64,000 bases of DNA, from assembly GCA_019914995.1 (NCBI GenBank), contig CM034137.1, positions 4,181,155-4,245,154 on the forward strand, written 5' to 3'. The notes beneath the pieces are model-generated. The model did no database searches and was not told the DNA's origin. It saw nothing but the letters and a program-made list of their open reading frames with translations. Source of the stretch: Acanthochlamys bracteata (lineage: Eukaryota > Streptophyta > Magnoliopsida > Pandanales > Velloziaceae). Shown in pieces: positions 8,758 through 21,915 of this stretch; the stretch's first letter is position 1, and each line of letters opens with the position of its first letter. The position numbers were made by a program, and so were the translations under genes.

Positions 8758-11700
8758 TGTCACTACCCGATGCAGGGCCATGACTCGGCACTGCACTAAA
8801 CCAAACCAAACAAAGCCTATACTAAATTCAGTCGAGTTAGCGTACTATAAGCTGACTTCAAAATAACATGTACCGAGGTTCTAGAAATTTTCGACAAAAC
8901 TACCTTAAAATTTGAAGGAAAAAACACAAATCTTACTAACAACAACATTAATTATAATAGTACCAAACTAATAATATTAAACATAAAACACTAAAAAGGA
9001 ACACACACAATATAGGTTGTCCTTAACTAATCAAACTTAATACAAAATACAATTCAAACTTCATACACTGTATGCTATACAAGTGGAATAAAACATAAAC
9101 ATCTTTCGAAGTTATAGAACCAAATAATACAATAAAGAACACATAGGATACCCTAAATGCGTCACTCCGATCCACGACAAAGGGTCTTATTAAATTCAAG
9201 AATACATCTGTAAAATCAAGAGAGGCCAAATAAAAAAAAAGAGTGAGTCCAGTCTAGATGAAATGAAGTAGCAAAACACTTTCATTAAATTCCTAATGCA
9301 TCACTTAATTGTTATATTGCTGTCTCTATACATAGGAGATGTAAATACAAATCATATCAATTTCTATTAAATTTTGATTCGTCCCACAATGGCTCAGTCA
9401 TTAGCAAAGAGAATACAATAAGAGTGAGATGCAACATACAACAAGCTATTCTTTTTATGAAGTTATATTTTAATAAATTTTCTATTCTTATGTTATACAA
9501 TTAGACATATGTTAATGTCCCAACCTGATGAATGGTTACATATGTTTATGCCAAGCACTTAGACTATATACTATCCACATGGTCACATGCGTCTTTATAT
9601 ATACTAACGAATATCTATAAATTTATTTCAAAACCATAATATTTTTACGTATATCAATGCAAGTAAGCATATAATAATAATATATGTAATGCATCAAAAG
9701 TAGCAGCTATAGAGCGTAGGTGATCGAATGACACATCTCCAACTCACATCACCTCACTATATATATTACGCAACAATATATACATAATATTTTTATATAT
9801 CATGATCACAAGCAAGCTTGTATGCCCAACATATTCTAAGACCCACCGACGATTCATATTGTCACACCCCTATTGTGGGAGCATGACATCAAAATTATTC
9901 CAACAGACACAAATAATAAGTACCAAAATTTTCATAAAAATTTTGATAGCACCTCACTAAAAATCAATGAAATAAACACGACTTTAACATATAGTAACAC
10001 AAAAATGTTCTAACCAACAACAAATAATTCTACACCAAATAAAGCATACAATAACTACTAGCTACCAATAGCCAACTCACTCCATTACAAAACAAATACA
10101 TACTCAAAGATATACAAGAATATATAAATAAACAACAGAATAGTACACGCCTCTTGAGATCACAGAGTCACATATATGCAAAAAGTGGAATGTTGAAGAA
10201 CATTAAAATACTCTCAATATATACGTAGACTTCGTCAATGATGCTAACTCTGATTCTCGTGTTATTGTCTTTGAACTATCTAGAGGAGGCCAAAGGAAAC
10301 AAAAATGAGCTCAGTCTCAGTGAGGTATAGTAGCAGAATGCACCGATTTAGATCACTAATGCATTACCTAATTATTTATTCCTATAATTCTACATGAAAT
10401 AAAAATGTAGCGATGGATCGGATCAAACCTACCAGGTCCTGAATCGTCCCGTACCGACTCAGTTCTTAGTAAAAAAAATACGATTATATACAATACAATA
10501 AGCAATTTAAATAATTATTTAATAACTGATGTCAATATAGCTTCAAAAATCAATTTTGTAAGATAACATACTTTTAAGGAAAACATAACCCTTGAAACTT
10601 AATAGGAAAGTATAATAACCAAAGCTAAATTATAATAAATATTTAATTAGTTGATAAACCAAGTATTAAATAAAAATCTCTTATAGAATATAAAACAACA
10701 AGTAAATCGATAATTAAATGAAGTAATAAATAAATAAATAGTAGTTAATAAATATTGAGACACAAAATAAGTTAATAATTAAAATACTTCTCTATATGAT
10801 ACTTAGTAATTCAAAATCTATAATAAAATACAACAGTCAGAGAGTCAGAATGTCTAAACCTAAATCTGATCTCTAACACAGTGTCTCCGTCGCACTCGGT
10901 GTCCAGACTCTATCTCCGCGCCAACGAAGCTACCTTCATCCGGTTGATCGGTCCGGATAGGCCGTGGTATCGTCTCCACGCATCTGAGGCTACTTAATAC
11001 TATGGCCATAGGTGGGTAACTCCTTCCCACACCCACTGAGGTCCTGTACTCAGCCCCTGATTTACTCGCCTGCCTACATGCAGCGCGAGTTTTAAGCATA
11101 ACAAAACTACATTCTTAAATACTCGTATAAATACATACATTATGTTTATAAACTTGTAAAGCTTACTCAATCTCATAACTTCATCATTTTTCAAATCACA
11201 TGTCAGCGACGGCAAAACCATAATAACATTACTATCATGTCAAATCATTATCAAGCATGTTGTAATTAATGTACTCTAGTAATATCAATACGAGCAAACA
11301 TAACATGTGATAATTTAAATTATTATACAAATTAACAAGTTCAATAGTCACCATGCATCATACTTGAATCATGCATAATGAGGAAAGCAAAATCATAATA
11401 CAACGATTGTGGCAAGGTATGTCAGAGGAGCAAAGCAAATGTTACCTGTGTCCAAGTGCTAACGTTAATATAGAAAGAAAAATATGGTACGGTAATCCGC
11501 ACCTTAAATTCTTTCATTAATACCTATGCCGCACAAGTCTACAACCACGTTAGCACACTCTCCTTCCAAATCCTACAAGTATTCGCTATGATTACCAATA
11601 TTCATTAGATTTACGTTATCAAATTCATATTATCTAACACTAAGCGCCTACGGAACTATAGCTCTACTTCAAAATTAATGTATACGCTTGAATTCAACTT

Positions 11701-14254
11701 TCTTCCCCGAACCTAATCTCTTGAATAAAAACTAGTGCTACATGAATAAAAGCTTACCTAGCTAGAAGACGAACCGACTAGAGTAAATCATCTCCAATTT
11801 CGTTGTCAAACCTTTAATGCATTTGATCGAGAAAAATACCTACCGCATAGGAAAGGGTTAATAATTAATTTAATAACAAGTCTTAATGGTGAGATTTAAA
11901 TGTAGCATTCCACCCAAACAATGGAGCTCACAAGCTCGCTGGATTCCGACAATTAGGGTTCCGGCCAAATTTAAATTAGCCTCAAGCAAGCATATGAGAT
12001 GGCTTAGGAGCTTACCGTAGTGGCGAAAAAGCAACGCCGATGGCAATGATTCTTTGCCGCCAATGGCCGAGATGAACGTCGGTTTGCAGAGCTACGACGA
12101 CGATTTCGGCGAGAGAGAGTGAAATTGTTAGTAGAGCAGCTATAAAGAAGGTTGAAGATGAAAATTTCGTCCTTTAACAACTAATTCTAGCGATTATTGG
12201 CTCGCCGGTGAAACCCGTCCCTAATGCACGCGCTTGTTGCCGCCGTGGTTCGAGCTCCTAAAGGTAGATAACAGCGAGGGAGGAGATGAAATGAAAGGAG
12301 CTTCGCATGGGAGAAGAAAACGATGATCGGCGACAAGCTTGGAGCGGTTGAAGAATCACGATGAGGGAGGCTCGGGAGAAAGGAAGAAACAGAGAGAAGA
12401 TAAAAGGTAAGATGAAATGAAATAATTAAATTTAGACCTTTCTAGAGTTGTTGAGACATTGTTAATAAGTGTTAAGAGATGGTAGCTGATTGAAGTCTAC
12501 CGATATGCCCAACTTACACAACTAACCCAAAACATTGATATTGATAAGACTATTCCTTAAAGGAAATTAAGATGCTACACATATCATCATAATTCGGTGC
12601 CCAATAATGCTCGATGCCTAGTATGTCCTGGAATCTATAAAAAATTCATATATGTCGGTGCCCAGTATGCTCTAAGATCTACGGAATCAATCAGCATCTC
12701 TCTCGACGCCCGTGTCTTTGGATCCACCGGTATAAATATCTCATGTAAGCATCCATAATATAATACGTTAGGCATTACTTGTTAAATCATAGATCGTCTT
12801 ATACCAATTCAGTCCTTAACAAGTAGATATAACAAGATAAGTTTTTCATGCAATATTCTATGCCTAATGTCTTTGATCATAATCATACTCATGCATATTT
12901 GAAATGTAAGCAGTATGTGTATCGAGTATATTCTATAATCATGCCACTTATATTCATGAAATACTAGCATGCTATTTCTATTGACTCTCATTTCCGGTAA
13001 GCATAATCCATAAGTGAATTATGTATTACATGCAAGAACTCATATAACATACCTAATTCTTTCAAGAACTAAGCCATTTAATTATGACATACTTTATGAG
13101 TTAGTTCGTTATTGATCCTATACAAGCGTGCTTTACACAAACACACATTATATAGCATAAGGGATAATTCATCATGCATAGAAAGTGAAAATATATGTCG
13201 AGATTCTAAACAGATGTTATCTACGCTGAAAAGCCTAACCGTATAACTAGCCAAAAAAGAAAGATAGGGTAACCATCATGTGAGGTCCAAGCAATCACCT
13301 AGGCTCACTGGTCAACCTAAGCCGCATCACTTGGTCTCAAGTCGCTTGTTCAACCCTAATGCACATACCTTATACATTCATTACTCAAATATGCTAAACA
13401 AAATCTGTACTCAATATTCATAATATTGGACATAATTGGATTCAAGTCTTAAAAACTAAGTAGTCAAATGGCATAATCGTCTTAGGATTTTATCCATTCA
13501 ATGTTACATGATTAATGCTTGAATGAGCGAGTTCAAGAGCTTCCTGACTAAATGAGAGGATTGAGGTTCAAATCGATTTCGCATCCTAGCAGCGAAACTT
13601 GCGGATTTATGATCCAAGAATACCTGTGTCAACATTTGTTAAAACTAGTGCAATAACACGTTCAAGACTTCAAAATGGAAAAAAAAAAAGCATAAGGCTC
13701 ACCTTGGCGTGGGACTCACTAGCTCGTGGGATTCCGCCGAATGCTAGGGTTTCAATTAGAGGGGAAATTTCAACAGCAAAAAGGAGCGGCCACAGCAGCA
13801 AAGCCCAACAGTGGTAACAATGAAGTAAGAAATAAACACTTGCGATCGAAAATTGCCAAAAATAGCATAGTACGGCGAACTAGCTCGTTCCGGTGCCGGA
13901 GCAAAAAATTGATCCAATTGAAAGTGGGAAAGCCTTTAACAAGGTGAGGAAACGGATTTTATATGCTTACTGCAGTCGGATGGCCAGCAAGGAGGTATGG
14001 CGAAAATCATAATCTCTAGACCGAACGGTGCAAATCGGCGGAAACGTGAAGGAGATTACCAAAGAGAAGAGGAAGGCCATCCAGGTGAAAAAGAGAGGCT
14101 CATCGTCGGAGGTGGCTGATCACACGCAGGGAAGGGGACCGGAGGTGGCTGTCGGGAGGAGAGGAGGAAGGAGAAGAAAGAAAGAGTAGTATAAGGTAAA
14201 ATAAAACGAAATGGGCCTTCGGCTTAGCCCACAAACAAAGCTTGGGATTTTACG
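8758..14254. mobile_element. Solo LTR, copy 1 (interrupted by copy 2)
   Basis: It starts TGTCACTACCC and ends GGGATTTTACG, bounded by the 5-bp direct repeat TGAAT at 8753-8757 and 14255-14259. Without the nested copy at 9860-12579 and its extra 5-bp duplication the length is about 2772 bp, matching copies 2 (2720 bp) and 3 (2767 bp). Shared landmarks are GAGTGAGTCCAGTCTAGATG, CCTAATGCATCACTTAATT, the GTGCCCAGTATG block (12660) and a GC-rich end with the phrase GGCTCACCTTGGCGTGGGAC. The 3' terminal ACA has decayed to ACG. No internal element sequence remains, as expected after LTR-LTR recombination. Frames inside it (for example 13599-13947) are not conserved genes. Confidence 0.85.
9860..12579. 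mobile_element. Solo LTR, copy 2, nested inside copy 1
   Basis: It starts TGTCACACCCC and ends GATGCTACA, flanked by the 5-bp direct repeat CATAT at 9855-9859 and 12580-12584. The total is 2720 bp. It carries the family landmark GAGCTCAGTCTCAGTGAGGT (10309), ACCGACTCAGTTCTTAG (10455) and a GC-rich segment at 11930-12420. Read on the minus strand the element begins TGTAGCATC and the GC-rich part would follow as a C/T-rich leader, so minus-strand orientation is a reasonable guess but not proven. Confidence 0.88.
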
Positions 14255-14259
14255 TGAAT

Positions 14260-14948
14260 ATAATTAGGACAGTGCATATTGACTTGTGGTGGACTAGACA
14301 CAAATCCACATACTCGTAATCAAATATAGTATGAAATGTGCTATATGATGGCATTCTATTTCATTCCATTTTAGAAACTTCATTTGATTTTACAATTTTC
14401 AATAAATTTTCTATAGTAATTTACAAAATTTGTTTAAAAATTTAGGAACTATAAAAAAATTTTACATTGTAAAATCTTATTATTATTTATTTTTATTATC
14501 TTTTTAGATATAAAAAATAAAACATATTTTTTGAAATAGAATAAAAATATTTTTCGTTTCAGAAAAACTCAATTTTAAAAATACTTTCAAATGCCCTTTA
14601 AACATATATGATATGATAGAAATATTTTAATTTCTAAATAAAATAATCAACAATATCGCTAGTGTATAAAAGAAGAGTACCGAAAAGTACAAGGGAGATA
14701 TTCGTAGTATTACCTTTACTAACTTTTATCCTTTGTTCAAAAATTACGATTGCTAATTTGGGACTTGCAAACATTAATTGCTAACGGACGATACAGAAGG
14801 AGCGGTAATGATGCTCACTTCGTTTCTTTGCATTAAGGCTTATGCTAAATCGTAAAACAACCGGCAATTGTCTTCACGTATGTCTATACTTACTTTTATC
14901 GCATTACCTTCACATAACTGTACAAAACTCTAGATGCAAGCCATTGTC
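14260..14948. other. Intergenic DNA with a possible AT-rich MITE
   Basis: About 14352-14602 is very AT-rich and has weakly inverted ends around GGCATT...AATGCC. The TIRs are short and no target duplication was secured, so this is only a possible MITE. The last five bases, TTGTC, are the left target duplication of solo LTR copy 3. No gene is visible. Confidence 0.35.
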
Positions 14949-17715
14949 TGTCACGACCCAACCCAAAAGTCATGATCGGCATTGGACTAAACCAAGCCTA
15001 AGCAAAGCTCAAGCAAAGTCGAGCCGAATAAGGCTATATTCAAAACAATACATGTAAAAGTTTTCAAAAAAACTTCGACAAAACCTTCTTTGAAAAATTA
15101 AGGAAAGATTTAATTGATTAAACTAAAACCACAATACCATAAAATACTTATAAATAATACCAAGACAAAGTAAAAATATTCAAAGACTTAACAGTTTATA
15201 CAACGCTGTCCGCGGTAATAAATCTCAACAAAAGGAGACAACAAATAAGTCACCGATCGAGTACCAAGCCAAAAATTTACAAATATTAATAATAATAACA
15301 GTACAGTCCATCGAGTGTTATAGAGCTAATTAAATGAAATAGTAAACGACTACATATCCATGACGTGTCTTCAATCCACGTCTGCGAAGTCCACTAAAAT
15401 TAAATAAAACCCTGTAAGATTAGGAGAGCCAAGGAAAGGAAATAGGGTGAGCTTTAGTCTCAATGAGGTGAAACACAAATGGACCATTTTGAAATTTCTA
15501 ATGTATTTTCTAATATTGGATTTCTATATTTCTACATTTATAAAAATACAAAGATTGATCAGGATCATTCTTATCAAGTCCTGAATCATTCAATACCGAC
15601 TCCGTTCTCAGTAGAGAGGATACGATAAGAATGAGATGCAGCACAAACAATCCGTTCCTTTTATGAGATTATTATGTTATTCAGATTCTCTATTGTTATG
15701 TTATATAGTTATGTATATGCAGTTAATAACTCAACTTAATGAATGTCGCATATACTTATGCTAGACAATCGACTATATACTATTCTCAAGGTCATATGCA
15801 TCTTTATGTATGCCAACATACTCATGCATTCATTTCAAGGCCATAATACATAATATATAATATATCAACACCAGCAAGCATATGATAATAACATATGCAA
15901 TGCATCAGAAGCGGCCATATAGCTGAAGTAATTGAGTGAGACTACATCTTCAACTCGCATCACGCCACTATACATATCACACAAATATTCGTACATAATA
16001 CCTTTATATATTAGAGTCAAGCAAGCTCGGTGCCAGTATGCCTTGTGATCCACCGGCTATCCATATCTCATAGCTCAATGTCCAGTATTTTTTGGGACCC
16101 ATCGGCTATCAATATATCTTGCTGTCTAGTATAATCTGAGACCGAGTGTACATGAAGTATCCATAATATAGGTTAGGGCAATACTTGTCAGGTTCTATAT
16201 TGTTCTATACTAATGTAATTCTTAATAAGTAGATGTAATATAATAAGCTTTTTACACAATGAACATGATATGCCTAATACATTCAAATGTTATCATAATT
16301 GTACTTATGCATTTTTGAAATGTAAGCAGTAATGTGTACGTCAAATATATTCTACAACCATACCACCTAGGTTTCATAAAACGCTAGCATGCTATTATAA
16401 TCATAATTATGCTGTTATATAAGCATAATCTACAACTAAATTATGCATTACATGCAATAATTCCTACAATATGCTCAGTGATTCATACCATTAAAATTTT
16501 GAACTAAATCATTAAATGCGACATGCTTTTAAAGTTAGTTCGTCGCGGATCTTATACAAGCATTCTTCACACAAGATACATAATATAGCATGAGAAAAAT
16601 TTTAATCAACACATAGAAAGTGACAAGATATGTCGAGCTTCTAAGTGGATGTTACCTGTGCCGAAAGACCTAACTATATCACTAGAAAAAAAGAAAGGCA
16701 TGGTAATCCTTACCTAAGGCCCATGCAATTTATACAAGTCTACGGGTAAATACTAATCTGCATCACTCAGATCCAAAACACTCGTGCAATCCGAATGCAC
16801 ACAGAGGAACATTCATTACTCTAACACGCTAAGCGAAGTCTAAACTCCCAATTCATAACACATGGCATAACTAAATTCAAAGTTTAAAACTAAAATGCCA
16901 CATTAAGTACGCTCTAGGATTTCATTCTCTTTTCATTCACTATATGATTATTGCTAGAATTAACAAGCTCAACAGCTTACCGAATAAACGAGACGAATGA
17001 GTCCGATTCAATTTAGCATAACAATGACGAACTAGCCGATTCTTGATTAAAGGATCACCTAAGGTAAAATGAGTGAAAACTAATCTAACAACAAGTTCAA
17101 GGGTTCAAAACAACCACAAAAAGCATACGCTCGCCTTGGTCGTGGGCTCGCCCACTTGCCCGATTCTGGCGAGGGTTCCGACCAGAGGAGAAATTTCGAC
17201 AACAAAAGAACCATCAATAGCAATAGAATTTAATAATGACGACAGCGAAGCAAGACGTAACTCCCACGGCCGAAATTGCTCAAAACAACGTTGGCGCGGT
17301 AAACTAGCATGTCCCAGTGCCGGAACAAAAATTCGACCCAATTGACAGAGAGGAAGGTATTAGTAAGACAAGGAGACCATTTCTTGCTGCTCAGCACAAT
17401 CAAATTGCGACGAAAAGCTCCAACAAACTAGGGCTTTTGTTCGACGGTGAAAAAAATTTCAGTCCGGCGAAATTGAAATAAGTTGAGCAAAAGAAGGGTT
17501 CGGATAGGATCACCGGAGAGGAAAAGAAAGAGAAATCGGGATCAAGCGGGACTGATTGCACGCCGGAGGAGGGAGCTGCGAGGAGGAGCTATGGCCGTTC
17601 GGTAAGAAAAAGAGATAAGGAGAAAAAAATAAAAGGAGAAAATAAAACATTGCATGTTCAAGTTTTTATCTCCAAATATAGTTTAGTCTAGCCCATCACA
17701 AATCAAGGTGTTACA
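14949..17715. mobile_element. Solo LTR, copy 3
   Basis: It runs from TGTCACGACCC to GGTGTTACA, with the 5-bp direct repeat TTGTC at 14944-14948 and 17716-17720; the length is 2767 bp. It is collinear with copies 1 and 2: GTGAGCTTTAGTCTCAATGA (15448), ACCGACTCCGTTCTCAGTAG (15596), the GTGCCAGTATG block (16030), a region with GGATGTTACCTGTGCC (16645) and a GC-rich end (17130-17620). TG...CA ends with a 5-bp duplication and no internal coding region define a solo LTR. Confidence 0.88.
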
Positions 17716-17989
17716 TTGTCAACCTTTCATATTGACTATTTATTAATAGGATGATTTCTATCTGGAACTACTTTATGTAAAATGTAAATACTAATGCAAT
17801 CATCATGCTTAGATTGTTTCATTTTGCAAAAGATAGCAACTCTAGAGAGGGTCTTGGAACTAAAAAGCCCATTTCTCATCTCGGATTTGTAAAGTTTGCG
17901 TTTCAGTTTAAACTGGCAATGTCTATTCTTGTAAAGAACACTTTACAACATCCGTACCAGCCGTTAACAGAAAAACAAATGAAACCACA
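17716..17989. other. Intergenic DNA before the paralogue
   Basis: The unique spacer between solo LTR copy 3 and the promoter of the damaged paralogue shows no gene or clear repeat. Confidence 0.5.
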
Positions 17990-18130
17990 GGTCACCCGTT
18001 ATTTCCTGCGGTACCTATAATAAGTTTCCATCTGCCACAGTTCTTATAGCTGCCTTTCATAAGACACACCTCAAATCTATCTTATTCCTCTCTCTCACCC
18101 CTTCTCCCTCTTGCAGACAACTCTAAGGCA
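17990..18130 (+). promoter_or_regulatory. Promoter and leader of the damaged paralogue
   Basis: CAGGTCACCCGTTATTTCC, a TATA-like CCTATAATAAG (about 18013-18023) and a CT-rich leader (CTCTCTCACCCCTTCTCCC...TTGCAG) precede the ATG at 18134. The arrangement parallels that before 7492, so promoter and gene were duplicated together. Confidence 0.5.
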
Positions 18131-18133
18131 ATG

Positions 18134-18833
18134 ATGGCCTCCCCGCTCTACCTTGCAGCTTCGTTCCTCGTCACCACCGTCCTATTTGTGGGCCGAGCTT
18201 CGGGCCCTCAATCCTTCATACCATGCCCGCATCGCTGGTGCCCTTGGCATTGAAGTTCCCACCGTTTGCTCAATGCCCGTTCGCCGTCTAATGACAGCAG
18301 CTCCTGTCAAATCCGGCCCTTCTGCACCTTACAACCCGTTGTGCAACTTCGTCGATGCTTCTTTCTACAACCAAGTTGCGGGGAGACTCGGGTCACCAAC
18401 GCCAATGCAGCTGCAGGAATCATTAGTGCAGCTCGCTGTAAAGAAGGCTAAGCAGTCGACTGCGGTCGCAAACAAGCTCGCGACGTTGAGGAGGTTGGAG
18501 TCTAAAGGGTTCTTTGGATCGTTCAAATCTGCAGGCAAGCTCTACGACGAGCTCATTGCATCGCTGCAGAACGGGGTCGTTGATCTGAAGCGAAAAAATA
18601 TTGGGAAATCAATAAGGAATTTCCTGGACGCGAGGAACAAGATTGAAGAGATCATCGATGAGTACGCTGTGAACTACGAGGAGTCACCGCTGCACCCTGC
18701 CAACGTTCAGCTCTATAATATTGTACGTAATTGCCTGGGAGCTCTTTCATATGCTTGTACAGTACTGTTGGTTACTCTTTTTATTGTCTACTCGTGCTTG
18801 TTATTTTGCGTACATTTTAGCCCTTTATGTAAC
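18134..18833 (+). pseudogene. Frameshifted, 3'-chimeric paralogue of the secreted protein
   Basis: Most of the 7492-8112 protein is recognisable (EVPTVCSMPVRRLM, RLGSPTPMQLQESLVQLAV, LQNGVVDLKRKNIGKSIRNF, HPANVQLYNIVRNCLGAL), but the ATG-initiated signal peptide (MASPLYLAASFLVTTVLF) is in another frame. One extra G in the run CGGG at 18201-18204 explains the shift, so translation from the ATG would end shortly after. A TTG-initiated frame from 18153 avoids the stop but lacks a signal peptide. SFC of the intact copy is SFY here, so one conserved cysteine is lost. After CLGAL the frame runs into array sequence (SYACTVLLVTLF...) instead of the normal end. A sequencing error at the G run is possible, but the altered 3' end argues for a pseudogene. 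Confidence 0.82.
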
Positions 18834-19423
18834 TAGCTTCTTGCCTATTACCATTAACAATGCAACTCTAGTTGTTTATATTGTCTAACAGACCAAATTT
18901 GGATTGTCTGTACTTATGGTCAAATCTATCTTGTACTAACTACTAGCATGTAGATTACAAGTAGTGGTTGACTTTATTTTGTCAAGGAATGGATCCAACT
19001 TATTTATACGAGATAAGTAGCTCATAAAAGATTTCACATAATTGGAGATGGGTGAAATCCCTGAAGCTACTTTGTATCTTCTGAGATTTCCAATTGATTT
19101 CTTACCATTCTGTGATCCCATAATTAGCATCTAATTCCACTTTGTTTGTTCTTTTATATTGAATTTGATTTGACATTGATTTTAATTAAGTGTCCATCTA
19201 TTTGATGCATGTGGTGGCAAAGTAGTTGCGAGTATTTAGATGTTGTGAAGAGGTCTTCAACATGTTGTCTGGACTTGGATGTAGTGCGCAATAGCTCCCT
19301 GCATACTTTATTTTACAGGATACAAATGATGCTAGTTTATGGTTAGGGGTTTTTGCGCTTTCTTATTTGCTTATTTTCTAGTTTAATTTTCAGATTATAT
19401 CTACTAATTGATCTCTTACATAG

Positions 19424-19474
19424 GTTACAATCATGATGTGCAGGTGCAATGATACAAGAAAGAATCTCTGTAAG
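19424..19474 (+). other. Exon-like cassette E1, copy 1
   Basis: 51 nt flanked by CTTACATAG upstream and GTAAAAG downstream; contains ATGATGTG and GGTGCAATGATACAAGAAAG. One of seven copies in the array with conserved borders. Confidence 0.45.
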
Positions 19475-21397
19475 GTAAAAGTTTCTGACGTTTCAAGGGC
19501 TTTTCCTCTTCTTGCTTAGCACATTGATATATTTTGTGGAACAACATCGTAAAACCCATATGTATAGGGAGGTTCTTCTGTCCATTTTCATATGCTTGTA
19601 CAGTACTGTTGGTTACTCTTTTTATTGTCTACTCGTGCTTGTTATTTTGCGTACATTCTAGCCACAGTTATTTCCTTTTTCTTTAGGAATTTTGTCCTGG
19701 TGCTAGCCAATCATGTGTTGTTCTAAGTCTAAACTGTGCATATTTTCTAAATCTTGCATAAGATATGCACTGCATTGTCAGTAATAGTACTTTTTTTGCA
19801 TGGTAATATGATCTCATAAATAATTAATTACTATGTGAATAGTTCTTAAAAAAATTTTCAACTGTCATACGTTATGTGATACATAATACTTTTGAATGTG
19901 AAAGACGGGGGGGACTAAGTTGCCAAGTATATATTGATGTTTGCTTTTCAGTTATAAAGTATAAGTGTTCGTATTAGTGCACGCTACATGATTGTATACA
20001 AATCGTGCGTTATCGTGGTAAATGCTCTAAGTTGCTGTGAATAAAAGTGGTTAAGAACAAATTGTTTTACTTTCATTAATGTATGCTGGTACATTTTTTA
20101 GATCTCTTTCCAATAATTTCTTTATCATTTCTGAAGATGTGAACCTTTTGTAAAACTAGGCAACAATCATTGAAGGCACTCATATCCTCGAGTATCTATT
20201 AGTTATCTTTGAATGTATATAAATTTTATTATGTCACTTGAGAAGCTGCTTTGAGTTTTGAAATCCTCACTAGAATAGCATCTGATACTTGAACACAGGA
20301 TTGTCATTAGTTTCCTTAATATTTGAAGCATCTCGAGCTGGTCTAATGAAAAAGCAACCTGAAATATTGACTACAATGACCTTTGAAGATGCTTCTAAGG
20401 TAAAAGAACTTTAGGTGAGGCTCGCAATCTGCTTTTATTTATGGTCTTATGTCTTATTTGGGAATAGATTTATTTCTGACAAATTTGTAGCTGTAGGACA
20501 TTTGTGGCTGAGAGCGGTGGTGGATTCTATTGTTGTTATAAAATGGTTTTCATTCCTTGCTATTCTACTTTTGTTGCCAATTATTCATGACTACTGAATT
20601 TTAGTATTATCTTCCACATCCGTTTCTTCTATTATACAATGAAAATGAAAATGTTTTTTTTTTTCAAGTGTATTTTTCTGATAACGTTTTTCTTGATCAG
20701 ATATATTTGTTTCTTTTACATTAAGCAAAAGAGTGTTCTTTTCTTAGTCATGTTTGTTTTATTAATTTTGCAATTATGTTGAGTAAAGCGCTTTATGTGT
20801 TCGTGAGCTTTAGTTTTTATTTCACAAGTTCTCCTAATGTTTACCTCTCCTAAAATTAATGGCATATCATTTATTTGAAATAGATCTTCGTTCATATGTT
20901 TGCCCTATTGTGCCGTAAATGTAGATATATTTGTCAACCTATCTTTGTACCCATGGAATAATCTCATATTTTTGAACTTTCAAATGAACATTAAATCTTT
21001 GTACCTCATTCATCATAAACAACTGATCTTTATCTAAATCATTCTTAGAAATATAGCAAGTTAGCAACATCACACTGTTCTTGGGGATGCATGTATACTG
21101 AAAAGAGGTGAGTTCTCTTGCTGATCTTTCCTGGAGATATCTTTACATTTTGGAACTACTGCTGTAGCTTGGTTTTTAATGGGTTATGTACTAATGCATT
21201 ATCTTCATTGGGTGTAAGTAGACACATGTGAGTTTAGATTTTTATTATTCTCATGCTAAGTTCATGAAAAATCATCTTTTCTACCTACTTTATTAGTATT
21301 CCATCCAACTTGCTTCATTCATCTCCTGGAGATATCTTGACATACTTAGAACTACCACTGTAGTTCTCTCTCGTTGTTTATGCATTTGTTGTTGCAG

Positions 21398-21468
21398 GAG
21401 TCAAAATGCTCTAGCAAAGTTCTAGTGTGAAGAGACAAGAAATGCTTTTGTGGAGTGCCCTGCAGAAT
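21398..21468 (+). other. Exon-like cassette E2, copy 1
   Basis: 71 nt between TTTGTTGTTGCAG (strong polypyrimidine acceptor) and GTATGTAG (good donor). Interior phrases are GAGTCAAAATGCTCTAGCAA and AAATGCTTTTGTGGAGT. Confidence 0.5.
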
Positions 21469-21846
21469 GTATGTAGAGTTTTACCTTCTAATGGAGGAAG
21501 CAAAAGCAAAAAGCTCAATTATTTAAATCCGGTTGTTTTGATTGGCCATCTCCTTTGGAAAGCATAGCTGTTAGTGTTTATGGTTTAAGGCGTAGAGAGA
21601 TAATATCTAGATATTCTGGCATTTAGTGAAATACAAATTATTTCTTGATATGGTAGATATCTCTTTAGTATCTTGTGTTGGCTATGTGATAGTTGCTAAA
21701 AATCATCAAATAGACTGTAATATATTCCTATCACTAGTGAAGCTTAATATGTTTTGTTGATTCCTTTGGAATTACTTTCTCATTTCCATAATTTTTCGGT
21801 TTTTTTTATTTCCTGATAAGTTGTGATGGTAAACTAAATCTAACAG

Positions 21847-21915
21847 TAGTATAGAATTGGAATGAATCTATCGTCTCCAAAGCTCAACAAGTAAAGCGTT
21901 CCCCTGAAATAGTAG
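21847..21915 (+). other. Exon-like cassette E3, copy 1
   Basis: 69 nt after CTAACAG and before GTTTAG; contains CCAAAGCTCAACAAGTAAAG. The same block occurs at 26957, 42836 and 47590, and more weakly at 22976 and near 43770. Confidence 0.42.

Noticed and set aside
10860..11221. Minus-strand frames of 73-79 codons within solo LTR copy 2
   Set aside because: Not preserved in the other LTR copies and without recognisable domains.
13599..17345. Short open frames in the GC-rich ends of the solo LTRs (13599-13947, 17073-17345)
   Set aside because: The frames are not shared between LTR copies and are open on both strands; they reflect GC-rich LTR leader sequence.
18153..18833. Intact 227-codon gene starting at 18153
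   Set aside because: This frame begins with TTG, lacks the signal peptide, and ends in copied array sequence; the homologous ATG is in another frame.
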